From: Holophagaceae bacterium
Lineage (GTDB): Bacteria; Acidobacteriota; Holophagae; Holophagales; Holophagaceae
Direction: 5' to 3'
NCBI GenBank assembly: GCA_025361205.1
Contig: JANYAS010000156.1
Span: 1-64,000, forward strand
Length of the DNA: 64,000 nucleotides
A model generated the notes under the pieces. The model did not search any database and was not told where the DNA came from. It saw only the letters and a program-made list of their open reading frames with translations. The translations under genes and the position numbers were made by a program. Within the stretch, counting starts at the first letter, position 1. Each line of letters opens with the position of its first letter. This document shows positions 53,406 through 61,569 of the stretch, piece after piece.

Positions 53406-55505
53406 TCATGAGACGGTTCCGAGGTTCACGACGCGGACATCCATGGGTACCTCGCTGTGGCTCAGCACCACCAGGTGGGGCAGGGCCCGCTCCAGGAGGC
53501 GCCGGAGGTGAGGGCGCACCACCGGGTTGGTGAGCAGCACGGGCTGGGCCCCGGGCAGCAGGGACGCGATGCCGTTGACGATGCGGGTGAGCAGTTCCTG
53601 GGTGCGGCCCGGTTCCAGCGCCAGGAAGCTGCCCCGGTCCGTCTGCTCGATGCCGCCCTGGAGGGTCTGCTCCAGGGATGGATCCAGGACCAGGACTCCC
53701 AGATCGCCGTTCTCGGACAGGTGGGGGCCGGTGAGCACCCGGCCCATGGCCTGGCGCACGTACTCAGTGATGAAGCCGATGTCCTTGGTCATGGTGGCCG
53801 CGTCGGCGGTGGCTTCTAGGATGCGCCCCAGGTCCCGCACGGGCACCCGTTCCCGCAGGAGGTTGTGCAGAACCTTCTGCAGCATCGCCACGCTGAGGAC
53901 GTTGGGAATGAGGTCGTCCACCAGGCGCGGGGAGGTCTCCTTGAGGGTGTCCAGCAGGTGCTGGACCTCGGGCCGTCCCAGCAGGTCCGGGGCGTGCTGC
54001 TTGATGAGTTCAGAAAGGTGCGTGGTGAGCACCGTCGCCGGCTCCACCACCGTGTAACCCAGCATCTGGGCCCGGTCCCGCATGGCATCGGGAATCCAGT
54101 AGGCCGGCAGGCCGAAGGCGGGCTCGGAGGTGGGGGTGCCGGCGAGTTCCTCCGTGGCGGTGCCGGGGTTCATGGCCATGAACTGGGCGGGCTGAAGCTC
54201 TGCCCGGGCGATCTCCTCGCCCCGAAGCAGGATGCGGTAGGTGTGGGGTGGGAGCTGCAGGTTGTCCCGGATGCGCACGGGGGGCACCACGATGCCCAGT
54301 TCCTGGGCCATCTGGCGCCGCACGGCCTTGATGCGCTCCAGCACCGTGCCGCCCTGGTTCACGTCCAGCAAGGGAATGAGGCTGTAGCCCACCTCCAGGC
54401 CCAGGGGATCCACCTTGAGCAGGCCCTCCACCCGGTCACCGGCCTCCGTCGTGGCCGCCTTGGCCTTCTCGGCAGCGGCCAAATCCTCGGCGGCCTCGTG
54501 GGTCACGGATGGCAGTTTCCAGGCCGCATAGGCCATCACACCGAAGATGGCACCCATCACCCAGAAGGGGAACAGGGGCAGGCCCGGCACGGCGCCAAAG
54601 AGAAAGAGTACGGCGGTGGCGATGGCCAGGGGCCGGGGGTCCGCCCCCATCTGCCCCAGGACCTGGCTGCCCAGGCCCGTGGCGTCGCTGCCGCTGCGGG
54701 TGGTCAGGATGGCGCCGCCCACGCTGATGAGCAGGCTGGGGATCACCGTCACCAGGCCGTCGCCCACCGTGAGGAGGGTATAGACCTCCAGGGCCTGCGT
54801 CACCGGCATGTTGTAGCGCACCACGCCCAGGATGATGCCCGCCACGATGTTGACGGCCAGGATGATCAGGGCGGCCACGGAGTCCCGCTGGGTGAACTTC
54901 ACGGCACCGTCCATGGCCCCGTAGAACCCGGCCTCCTCCTGAAGGTCCTTCCGGCGCCGGCGGGCCTCGTGTTCGTCGATGTAGCCCGCATTCAGATCGG
55001 CGTCGATGGCCATCTGCTTGCCCGGCATGGCGTCCAGGGTGAAGCGGGCGGTCACTTCAGCGATGCGGCCCGCGCCGTGGTTGATGACCAGGAACTGGAT
55101 GGCCAGCAGGATCAGGAACACCACCAGGCCGATGACATAGCTGCCGCCCACCACGAACTGGCCAAAGGCCTTCACCATGTTGCCGGCGGCGTCCGCGCCC
55201 TGGTCTCCGGCATAGAGCAGAATCCGCCGGGTGGTGGCCACATTGATGGCCAGACGGAAAAGCGTCACCACCAGCAGCACCGAAGGGTAGGAACTGAACT
55301 CCTTGGGACGGGGCACATACATGCCCACCATCAGGATCACCAGGCTCAGGGTGATGTTGAGGACGATGAGCAGATCCACCATGAAGGCGGGCATGGGCAG
55401 GACCATCACCACCAGCACGATCATCACGAAGATGGGCGCAGCGAGATCCGACCGCTTGGCCAGGCGGCCCATAAATGGAAGCAGACGATCCAGCAAGGTC
55501 AACAT
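53406..55505 (-). CDS. flhA: Flagellar export gate protein FlhA
   Basis: 699-residue inner-membrane component of the export gate. The N-terminal half has about eight membrane helices with the FHIPEP-type loop (FDAMPGKQMAIDADLNAGYI-like, here TLDAMPGKQMAIDADLNAGY); the cytoplasmic C-terminal half binds FliI, FliH and chaperone-substrate complexes (EELAGTPTSEPAFGLPAYWI). First gene of the second flagellar operon. The start at 55505 leaves a short leader from the candidate promoter; ATG 55472 is an alternative. Confidence 0.96.
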   Translation of the reverse strand: MLTLLDRLLPFMGRLAKRSDLAAPIFVMIVLVVMVLPMPAFMVDLLIVLNITLSLVILMVGMYVPRPKEFSSYPSVLLVVTLFRLAINVATTRRILLYAGDQGADAAGNMVKAFGQFVVGGSYVIGLVVFLILLAIQFLVINHGAGRIAEVTARFTLDAMPGKQMAIDADLNAGYIDEHEARRRRKDLQEEAGFYGAMDGAVKFTQRDSVAALIILAVNIVAGIILGVVRYNMPVTQALEVYTLLTVGDGLVTVIPSLLISVGGAILTTRSGSDATGLGSQVLGQMGADPRPLAIATAVLFLFGAVPGLPLFPFWVMGAIFGVMAYAAWKLPSVTHEAAEDLAAAEKAKAATTEAGDRVEGLLKVDPLGLEVGYSLIPLLDVNQGGTVLERIKAVRRQMAQELGIVVPPVRIRDNLQLPPHTYRILLRGEEIARAELQPAQFMAMNPGTATEELAGTPTSEPAFGLPAYWIPDAMRDRAQMLGYTVVEPATVLTTHLSELIKQHAPDLLGRPEVQHLLDTLKETSPRLVDDLIPNVLSVAMLQKVLHNLLRERVPVRDLGRILEATADAATMTKDIGFITEYVRQAMGRVLTGPHLSENGDLGVLVLDPSLEQTLQGGIEQTDRGSFLALEPGRTQELLTRIVNGIASLLPGAQPVLLTNPVVRPHLRRLLERALPHLVVLSHSEVPMDVRVVNLGTVS

Positions 55506-55527
55506 ACCGACACCCGGTGGATTGGGG

Positions 55528-55542
55528 GCGAGGCTTGTGCCA
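55528..55542 (-). promoter_or_regulatory. Candidate sigma-54 promoter of the flhA operon
   Basis: Minus-strand sequence TGGCACAAGCCTCGC matches TGGCAC at -24 and keeps GC at -12 with ten bases between GG and GC. It lies 23 bases before the ATG used for flhA, leaving a leader of about 11 bases, which is short. Confidence 0.45.
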
Positions 55543-55544
55543 GA

Positions 55545-55572
55545 TGGGCTATGGGCTGTGGGTTGTGGGCTG
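55545..55572. repeat. 7-base-period repeat arm (GGGCTGT type)
   Basis: Four consecutive units GGGCTAT, GGGCTGT, GGGTTGT and GGGCTGA, directly next to the candidate flhA promoter. The inverted counterpart lies at 56549-56579. Confidence 0.75.
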
Positions 55573-55586
55573 AGGTGCGGCCGAAC

Positions 55587-55970
55587 CTATCCCGTTTGAA
55601 TCTTTAGTCCGTCCCACCGCTCCGGCGGATGGCATTTCCAGCGCCAGCCCGCCCAGCTCACTCGTTGGAAGCTGACGTCCCCGGGCCAGGGGACGCGGTC
55701 AAGCCAGCTCCGCAGGGCTCGCTGGAGGCGCAGGCGCTGCTCGGGCTCCAGGGCCGTGTCGGCGCCCACCCAGGCCCCGGGGCGCCGAGCTTTCACCTCC
55801 AGCAGGCGCAGCTCCGGCCCGCGGCTGAGGAGCAGGTCCAGTTCCCACCGGCCCAGCTTCTGACGCCAGGCCACCAGATCCCAGCCCTGGGCCCAGAACA
55901 GCCAGAGCGTCAGCCGTTCGGTGCGGAGGCCTAGGCGGCGGGCGGCCTCACCGCGCCGCGAATGGGTCAC
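55587..55970 (-). CDS. YraN-like (UPF0102) nuclease-fold protein
   Basis: 127-residue protein of the UPF0102/YraN family with a predicted restriction-endonuclease-like fold. The core pattern is conserved: GEAARRLGLRTERLTLWLFW, then ELDLLLSRGPELRLLEVKAR, giving the E-x-D and E-x-K metal-site residues. The usual N-x-R-x-x-x-GEIDLI is modified to RQKLGRWELDLLL. Its start overlaps the upstream gene by four bases. Role in cells unknown; often linked to DNA repair or uptake. Confidence 0.75.
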   Translation of the reverse strand: MTHSRRGEAARRLGLRTERLTLWLFWAQGWDLVAWRQKLGRWELDLLLSRGPELRLLEVKARRPGAWVGADTALEPEQRLRLQRALRSWLDRVPWPGDVSFQRVSWAGWRWKCHPPERWDGLKIQTG

Positions 55971-56536
55971 TCGTCTCGCCTGGGCAGCAGCAGGCTGCGT
56001 TGGACGCGCTCAAGGTTGCCGTGGATGCGGACGATCTTCCAGGCCAGGATCATGGCGTAGCCCAACCAGACCCAGAGCAGGCGCGGATCCACGGGCGTGC
56101 GCTTGAGGACGTCGGTGCCCAGGTCCAGGCGCAGGCCCTGAAGGTACCAAACCACGGCCCCGAAGGCGATCAGCAGGTAGCCCCAGCGGAACCAGTAGGG
56201 GCGCAGGCCCTCCTTTACCTTCCAGCGCAGCAGCAGCCAGCGGTCGAAGCGGTCGCTCTTCTCCTCGGTGAAGTGCAGGACCAGCAGTTGATCCACCAGG
56301 GGGGCGTAGCGGTGCACTTTCAGTTCCTGGAGCTCTTCGTCCCCGTTGACCTTGCGCAGGAAAGCTGACCGGATCTTCCCGATGCACTCCTCCCAGGGCG
56401 CTTCTTCGCGCTGAAGGGACAGGTGCAGCCGCAAAAGCCCCACCCACAGCAGGGCCTGGGCCAGCAGCACCGCCCACAGGGACATGCCCTGCCAGCCTTG
56501 GGTGCGGACGAGTTCGAGGAAGCGGGATAGATCCAT
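55967..56536 (-). CDS. Hypothetical membrane protein
   Basis: 189-residue protein with three likely membrane segments: residues about 18-38 (MSLWAVLLAQALLWVGLLRL), about 117-137 (WGYLLIAFGAVVWYLQGL) and about 155-172 (LLWVWLGYAMILAWKIV). The middle loop (about 40-110) is charged (EKSDRFDRWLLLRWKVKEG). I do not know a family. It overlaps the YraN-like gene by four bases (ATGA), so the two are translationally coupled. Confidence 0.65.
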   Translation of the reverse strand: MDLSRFLELVRTQGWQGMSLWAVLLAQALLWVGLLRLHLSLQREEAPWEECIGKIRSAFLRKVNGDEELQELKVHRYAPLVDQLLVLHFTEEKSDRFDRWLLLRWKVKEGLRPYWFRWGYLLIAFGAVVWYLQGLRLDLGTDVLKRTPVDPRLLWVWLGYAMILAWKIVRIHGNLERVQRSLLLPRRDE

Positions 56537-56548
56537 GGGGGAGGGCCC

Positions 56549-56579
56549 TCAGCCTACAGCCTACAGCCCACGGCCCATC
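56549..56579. repeat. 7-base-period repeat arm (CAGCCTA type)
   Basis: Units CAGCCTA, CAGCCTA, CAGCCCA and CGGCCCA, filling the 41-base gap between the hypothetical membrane gene and the exonuclease. It is the inverse of the arm at 55545-55572, so the two flank the YraN-like gene pair. Confidence 0.75.
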
Positions 56580-57267
56580 AGACCTTGTTCCAGGGTACTT
56601 CCCCCGCGGAGAGGAAGGCCTCCCCGTCCATTCCCATGCTCTCGGCGCGCTGAAAGAGGTGCTGGAGGGCTTCGGCCGTGGCTTCGGCATCCTGAAGAGC
56701 GCGGTGGGCCCGGGTATTGGTGATGCCAAGGAAGTCGCACAGCTCGGCCAGGCTGCGCCGGGGCAATTCGGGGATGAGCTTCTTGGCCAGCAGGCGGGTG
56801 CAGATGAGGCGATGCCGGCGCCAGACCCCTTCAGGCAGCCAGGCCTTGAGAAAGCTGCCGTCATAGGGTGCGTGATGGGCCACCCAGACGCGGCCCTCCA
56901 GCTTCGGGGCCAGCTTCAGGGCCACCTGCTCCCAGGGCGGAGCTCCCGCCAGCATGGGCAGGCTGATGCCCGTGAGCCGCTGGATCTCCTCCGGCAGGAA
57001 GCCCTGGATGGAGGCCAGGCTGGAGAAGCGGTCCTCCACCACCAGGCCAGACAGCCTTACCAAGCCAACTTCGGTGATCTCCGAAGGCTGGAGGAACCGC
57101 CCATCCTTGCCCCATCGGGCCTTCGGGCTGCCGCCGGTGGTCTCCAGGTCCAACACCGCGAACCGCAGTTCCCGCAGGGCGGGAGAGCTGGGTTCGAGGA
57201 GCCTCCCCAGGTCATCGCGGGGCACTCGGAGACCTGGGGAGGCTCCCGGGAGTGGCGGCTGGGTCAT
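56578..57267 (-). CDS. DnaQ-like 3'-5' exonuclease
   Basis: 229-residue DEDDh exonuclease of the DNA polymerase III epsilon family. ExoI is FAVLDLETTGGSPKARWGKD (Asp, Glu), ExoII AHHAPYDGSFLKAWL (Asp), ExoIII HRALQDAEATAEALQHLF (His, Asp). It may be a PolC/Eps-like proofreader or a stand-alone RNase T-like nuclease. The start overlaps the upstream zinc-ribbon gene by four bases. Confidence 0.88.
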   Translation of the reverse strand: MTQPPLPGASPGLRVPRDDLGRLLEPSSPALRELRFAVLDLETTGGSPKARWGKDGRFLQPSEITEVGLVRLSGLVVEDRFSSLASIQGFLPEEIQRLTGISLPMLAGAPPWEQVALKLAPKLEGRVWVAHHAPYDGSFLKAWLPEGVWRRHRLICTRLLAKKLIPELPRRSLAELCDFLGITNTRAHRALQDAEATAEALQHLFQRAESMGMDGEAFLSAGEVPWNKV

Positions 57268-57686
57268 GCGCTGACCAGGGTCTTGAGGCCGTTCCGGAAT
57301 AGCACGTCCACTTTCTTGCCCATTCTCCGCTGAATCCGGCCGAGGCCGAAGGAGGGATGGTCCATCCAGGCACCCTCCTCCCAGTGTTCGGCCACGCTGT
57401 AGGGCCGTGCCTTCGCGCCACCCCCCTCGCGGGTTAGGGCCTCCTGGAATTGGGAGACCAGCGACCCGGGGCGTGGGCCCCCAGCCTTGGCGGCGGGGGC
57501 AATGCGCGGGGCCCGGGGCAGAGGTTCGGGCTTGGCCGCGCGGAATTTATGCACAGAGCGGCAGTTCCCGCAGATGAGCTTGTCCGGCGTGCCATTGGTG
57601 GCCGTCAGCACCTGGTGCCGGGTCTCGCCGCCGCAGCGCCCGCAGGGCGCGTCCACATCCTGGCCTGCATAGTAGAGCTTCGTCAT
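57264..57686 (-). CDS. Zinc-ribbon protein with CarD-like C-terminal motif
   Basis: 140-residue protein. Residues about 14-45 form a four-cysteine zinc ribbon (DAPCGRCGGETRHQVLTATN then LICGNCRSVHKF). After a basic, Pro/Ala linker the end carries DHPSFGLGRIQRRMGKKVDV followed by LFRNGLKTLV, a pattern resembling the small beta-barrel found in CarD-type and similar nucleic-acid binding proteins. The start at 57686 is chosen because the zinc ribbon follows closely; the frame is open to 57785. It leads the exonuclease operon. Confidence 0.65.
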   Translation of the reverse strand: MTKLYYAGQDVDAPCGRCGGETRHQVLTATNGTPDKLICGNCRSVHKFRAAKPEPLPRAPRIAPAAKAGGPRPGSLVSQFQEALTREGGGAKARPYSVAEHWEEGAWMDHPSFGLGRIQRRMGKKVDVLFRNGLKTLVSA

Positions 57687-57830
57687 GCCATCCAGCCTAC
57701 CATCCGTCAGGTCAGGCGCCCTTCTGGGGTTGGACATTCCATCGGGAGGAAAAGGATGGGCGTCAGGTTCGGGACGGGACAGCAAGGGGGGCGGGAGTCG
57801 TGTGGCCCCCGCCCCCGTCAGGTCCCGTCA

Positions 57831-59969
57831 TCACTGCTTGGTATGGTCCAACAGGCCGGTGGTCATGAAATCGAACCCATCGTTCCGGCTGCGGAGCACG
57901 TTCGCATAGGGGAAGCTGAGCTCAGTGTGGGCGTGGATCCCCGGGGTCATGACCGCCTGGCTGACTAGCGTCTGCTTGTCCACGCCGTAGTAGTTGGTGA
58001 CGTGGCTCGTGCAGTTGAAGACGAGCTGGTTGACCGTATTGGTGAAGGTGCCGACGTGGACGCCTTCGACTTTGCCGTAGGGCCCAGGGGAGTTGCCGAA
58101 ATCATGGGTGATGAAGTAAGTGAACGTGCCGTCCGAGTTCAAGACGTACTGGGTGGCGTTATTGGAGTAATCAAAGGGATTCGGAAACCCGATGAACAGC
58201 CACGTGCCGATCAGGCTGGGATCGAACGGATCACTGACGGTGATGGTGCAGGCGGCGGAGAGCCCGTTCTTGCTGGCGCTGATGAGGGCTGTGCCCCGCC
58301 ACACGGCGGTGACCAGCCCCGCGGAGGTCACGGTGGCCACCCCTGAGGCGTTGGAGGCCCATGCCACCTGGGCGTCGTAAGGGGTCACGGTGGACCCGTC
58401 GGAGAAGTGGCCGGTCGCCGTGAGGTCCATGGTCTGGCCCCGGGTGCCCGTGGCGGTCGTGGTGTTCAAGGTGATGCTGGTGAGGATGGGGGCGGCGGTG
58501 CTGACGGTGATGGCCGCCGTGGCGGACTTCCCGGAGGCGCTGGCCGTGATGGTGGCGGTGCCTGCGGCCACGCCGGTCACCACACCGCCGGCGTTGACGG
58601 TGGCCACGGAGGGCGCGGAGCTGGTCCAGGTGACACTGGAGTCGTAGGGCACGGTGCTGGTGCCGTTGGACCAGTTGGCGGTCGAGGTGATGTCGACGGT
58701 CTGGCCCACGTTCATGGTGGCGTTCGTCGGGTTGAGGGTGATGGAGCTCAGGGTGGGACCGCTGGTGACGGTGATGGTCGCCGTGGCGGATTTCCCGGCG
58801 GCGCTGGCCGTGATGGTGGCGGTGCCCCCCGCTACGGCGGTAACCACGCCGCCGGCGTTGACGGTGGCCACGGAGGACGCGGAGCTGGTCCAGGTGACAT
58901 TGGAGTCGTAGGGCACGGTGCTGGTGCCGTTGGACCAGTTGGCGGTCGAGGTGATGTCGACGGTCTGGCTCACGTTCAAGGTGGCGGTCGTCGGGTTGAG
59001 GGTGATGGAGCTCAATGTGGGGCTCGTCGCGCTCACGGTGATGGCAGCGGTGGTGTTCACCCCGTTGGCTGAGGCCGTGAGGACCGCGGACCCCGCGGCC
59101 AGGGCCGTGACCAGGCCAGCCGCGTTCACGGTGGCCACGCTGGGGTTGTTGGTGCCCCAGGTGACGTTGGCATCGTAGGGCGTGGTGGACGTGCCGTTGG
59201 ACCAGTTGGCGGTGGCGGTGAAATCGGCGGTCTGGCCGATGTTCAAGGTGACCCCGGCGGCCGGGTTGAGGGTGAGGGAGGAAAGGGTCGGGCTCGAGGC
59301 GTTGACGGTGATGGCGGCGGTGGTGTTGAGGCCGTTGGCCGAGGCGGTGAGGATGGCGGATCCGGCCGCCACGGCCGTGACGACGCCCGCGGCATTCACG
59401 GTGGCCACGCTGGGAAGGTTGGTGGTCCAGGTGGCAGTGCTGTCATAGGGGGTCGTGGTGGTGCCGTTGGACCAGTGGGCGGTGGCGGTGAAGTCGGCGG
59501 TCTGGCCGATGTTCAAGGTGACGCCCGAGGCCGGGGCCAGGGTGATGGAGGTGAGGGTGACGGCACCCGCATTCACGGTCACCGTGGCCGTGGCCTGGAC
59601 AGCATTCTTGGCCGCCGTGATGGTCGCCGTGCCCATCGAGATGCCCGTGACCAGGCCGATGGCCGAGACTGAGGCCGTTCCGGGGGCGCTGGAAGTCCAG
59701 GTCACCTGGCTGTCGTAGGGCGTTACCGTGGAGCCATCGGAGAAGGTTCCTGTCGCCTGGAGATCCGCCGAGCCGCCGACGGCGAGGGTGGGACCCGACG
59801 GCGACAGGCTGATGGACATCAAGGTGGCCGTGGCCGTGGGCGCGGGTGGGGGGACGGGGGCCGGCGAGCTTCCACCCCCACCGCCACAGGCGCTGATCAC
59901 CAAGGACAGGGCCATCGCGAACAGGAGTCGGGCGGGGTGCAGGCTGGTGCGGTGCGGTGCCAGGTACAT
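57831..59969 (-). CDS. Lipoprotein with tandem BIG2 (Ig-like) domains
   Basis: 712-residue secreted lipoprotein. The lipobox is in ALSLVISAC, followed by GGGGGSSPAPVPPPAPT. Six BIG2 Ig-like domains of about 88 residues come next, each with T-L-I-L-P, V-Q-D-TATA-WSNGT-T-PYD, W-S-A-S-VATV-AGVVT-V-AGTATITAS pattern. The last about 130 residues are a different domain (GTWLFIGFPNPFDYSNNATQ, SDGTFTYFITHDFG, lipocalin-like). The ATG at 59969 precedes the signal peptide; upstream frame to 60062 is not used. It probably adheres to or protects the cell surface. Confidence 0.85.
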   Translation of the reverse strand: MYLAPHRTSLHPARLLFAMALSLVISACGGGGGSSPAPVPPPAPTATATLMSISLSPSGPTLAVGGSADLQATGTFSDGSTVTPYDSQVTWTSSAPGTASVSAIGLVTGISMGTATITAAKNAVQATATVTVNAGAVTLTSITLAPASGVTLNIGQTADFTATAHWSNGTTTTPYDSTATWTTNLPSVATVNAAGVVTAVAAGSAILTASANGLNTTAAITVNASSPTLSSLTLNPAAGVTLNIGQTADFTATANWSNGTSTTPYDANVTWGTNNPSVATVNAAGLVTALAAGSAVLTASANGVNTTAAITVSATSPTLSSITLNPTTATLNVSQTVDITSTANWSNGTSTVPYDSNVTWTSSASSVATVNAGGVVTAVAGGTATITASAAGKSATATITVTSGPTLSSITLNPTNATMNVGQTVDITSTANWSNGTSTVPYDSSVTWTSSAPSVATVNAGGVVTGVAAGTATITASASGKSATAAITVSTAAPILTSITLNTTTATGTRGQTMDLTATGHFSDGSTVTPYDAQVAWASNASGVATVTSAGLVTAVWRGTALISASKNGLSAACTITVSDPFDPSLIGTWLFIGFPNPFDYSNNATQYVLNSDGTFTYFITHDFGNSPGPYGKVEGVHVGTFTNTVNQLVFNCTSHVTNYYGVDKQTLVSQAVMTPGIHAHTELSFPYANVLRSRNDGFDFMTTGLLDHTKQ
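58384..59760. repeat. Tandem repeats of 264 bp encoding BIG2 domains
   Basis: About five units of 264 bases with strong DNA identity; for example the bases around 58657-58700 recur nearly unchanged at 58921-58964. High identity at DNA level means recent duplication or gene conversion, and copy number may vary between strains. Confidence 0.85.
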
Positions 59970-60015
59970 GGAACTCCTCCAGGTGAGAAACCCCAGGGTC
60001 AGGTCCCGCCATCGA

Positions 60016-61569
60016 GTGGGGGAGGTACGCTTTTGCGAAGTCGGTTGGGCCACTCCCGCCATTTACGGGTTTGGTCATTTACTCGCAAACTGGTCGTCCT
60101 CCCCGGAGCCAGACCTGAGCGCAAGGACGCCTACCGTATTTCTCGATCCCAAGAGCCGGGAGCCGGTCTATCTGCAGATCGCCACCTCCCTCATGGGGGA
60201 GATCCAGCGGGGCCGCCTCCATCCCGGCGACCCGCTCCCTGGTTATCGGACCCTTGGCGAAAGCCTCGGTGTCAGCCGCAACACCGTCATGGCCGCCTAC
60301 CGGGAACTACAGGCGGAGGGCTGGGTGGTCTCCACCCAGGGCGTGGGCAGCGTCGTCGCCCCGGATCCACCGACGCGACTCCCCGGCAAGGCCAACCCCA
60401 GCGCTGACGCCGCCATGGGTTTCGACCTGGCCGCGGGGAGCCATGAGGAAGCCCCCAAGGGCGCCCCGGGCTTGCTCAAGGTGGCCAGCGGGCTTCCGGA
60501 TCCCCGCCTGATGCCCGGGGCTGAACTGGCCCGGGCCTATCGCCGGGCCATGGTACTGAACCGCCAGCACAACCTTGAGCTCGAGGACTCCCAGGGCCAC
60601 CCCATGCTGCGCCAATCCCTGGCGCGGATGCTCAGCGAGTCCCGGGGCATCGCCGCTTCGCCCGACAACATCCTCGTCACCCGCGGCAGCCAGATGGCCC
60701 TGTTCCTGGCCGGCCAGGCCCTGATGACCCCGGGGGACGCCGTGGCCGTGGAGGCCCTGGGCCATCCCGGTGTCTGGGAGGCCTTTGCGAGTGCGGGCGC
60801 CCGGTGCCTGCCGGTACCCGTCGATGAGGAAGGCATGCGCGTCGGCGCCCTGACCCAGCTGGCGGAATCCGAGCGCCTCCGGGCCGTCTTCGTCACGCCC
60901 CTGCGCCAGTACCCCACCCTGGTGCCTCTTTCCACCGAGCGGCGTATCCGTTTGCTGGCCATGGCCCAGGAGCATCGCTTTGCCATCATCGAGAACGACC
61001 AAGACAGCGAGTTCCTGTTCGGCGGCCGTCCGCGCCCCCCCCTGGCGGCGGAAGATCGTGCCGGGGTGGTCATCCACGTGGGCACCCTCAGCAAGATCTT
61101 CAGCCCCAACCTGCGCCTGGGCTACGTGCATGGCCCCGCCCCCCTCATCGCCCGCATGCGGGCCCTCCGGCAGGCCCTCGATCGCCAGGGCGACATGGTG
61201 CTGGAGCGGGCCTTTGCCGAGTTGCTGGACGACGGCGCCATCCATCGCCACCTCAACCGCATGCAGCAGACCTACCGGCTGCGCCGCGACGCCCTGTGCC
61301 TGGCCCTGGGGAAGGCCCTGGGGGACCGGCTGAGCTTTCAGGTGCCCGATGGGGGCCTGGCCCTGTGGGCCCACGTGGCCGAGGGCGTGGACGTGGATCG
61401 CTGGGCCGCCCGGGCCCTGGAGCAGGGCGTGGCCTTCCAGCCGGGACGGCGATTTGCCTTCGACGGCAGTGCCGTGCAGGCCCTGCGCCTGGGCTTCTCC
61501 AACTACCCGGAATCCGATTTGGAAGAGGTGGCCGTCCGCATGCGTGATTCCATCGTGGAGGCGCGATGA
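60016..61569 (+). CDS. MocR-type regulator (GntR HTH plus aminotransferase fold)
   Basis: About 517 residues. An N-terminal GntR winged helix (REPVYLQIATSLMGEIQRGR, then GVSRNTVMAAYRELQAEGWV and STQGVGSVVA) is joined to a class I aminotransferase domain. The PLP lysine is in HVGTLSKIFSPNLRLGYVHG, preceded by IIENDQDSEFLFGGRPRPPL, the MocR counterpart of EDDYDSEFRY. Such proteins sense PLP or amines. The start is uncertain: GTG at 60016 or a CTG at 60115 with GGAG six bases before it; no ATG precedes the HTH in this frame. The stop overlaps the next gene by four bases. Confidence 0.85.
   Translation: MGEVRFCEVGWATPAIYGFGHLLANWSSSPEPDLSARTPTVFLDPKSREPVYLQIATSLMGEIQRGRLHPGDPLPGYRTLGESLGVSRNTVMAAYRELQAEGWVVSTQGVGSVVAPDPPTRLPGKANPSADAAMGFDLAAGSHEEAPKGAPGLLKVASGLPDPRLMPGAELARAYRRAMVLNRQHNLELEDSQGHPMLRQSLARMLSESRGIAASPDNILVTRGSQMALFLAGQALMTPGDAVAVEALGHPGVWEAFASAGARCLPVPVDEEGMRVGALTQLAESERLRAVFVTPLRQYPTLVPLSTERRIRLLAMAQEHRFAIIENDQDSEFLFGGRPRPPLAAEDRAGVVIHVGTLSKIFSPNLRLGYVHGPAPLIARMRALRQALDRQGDMVLERAFAELLDDGAIHRHLNRMQQTYRLRRDALCLALGKALGDRLSFQVPDGGLALWAHVAEGVDVDRWAARALEQGVAFQPGRRFAFDGSAVQALRLGFSNYPESDLEEVAVRMRDSIVEAR

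Noticed and set aside
58384..59760. Regular repeats that might be taken for a CRISPR array
   Set aside because: Unit length is 264 bases, the frame is open and each unit encodes an Ig-like domain; there are no spacers.
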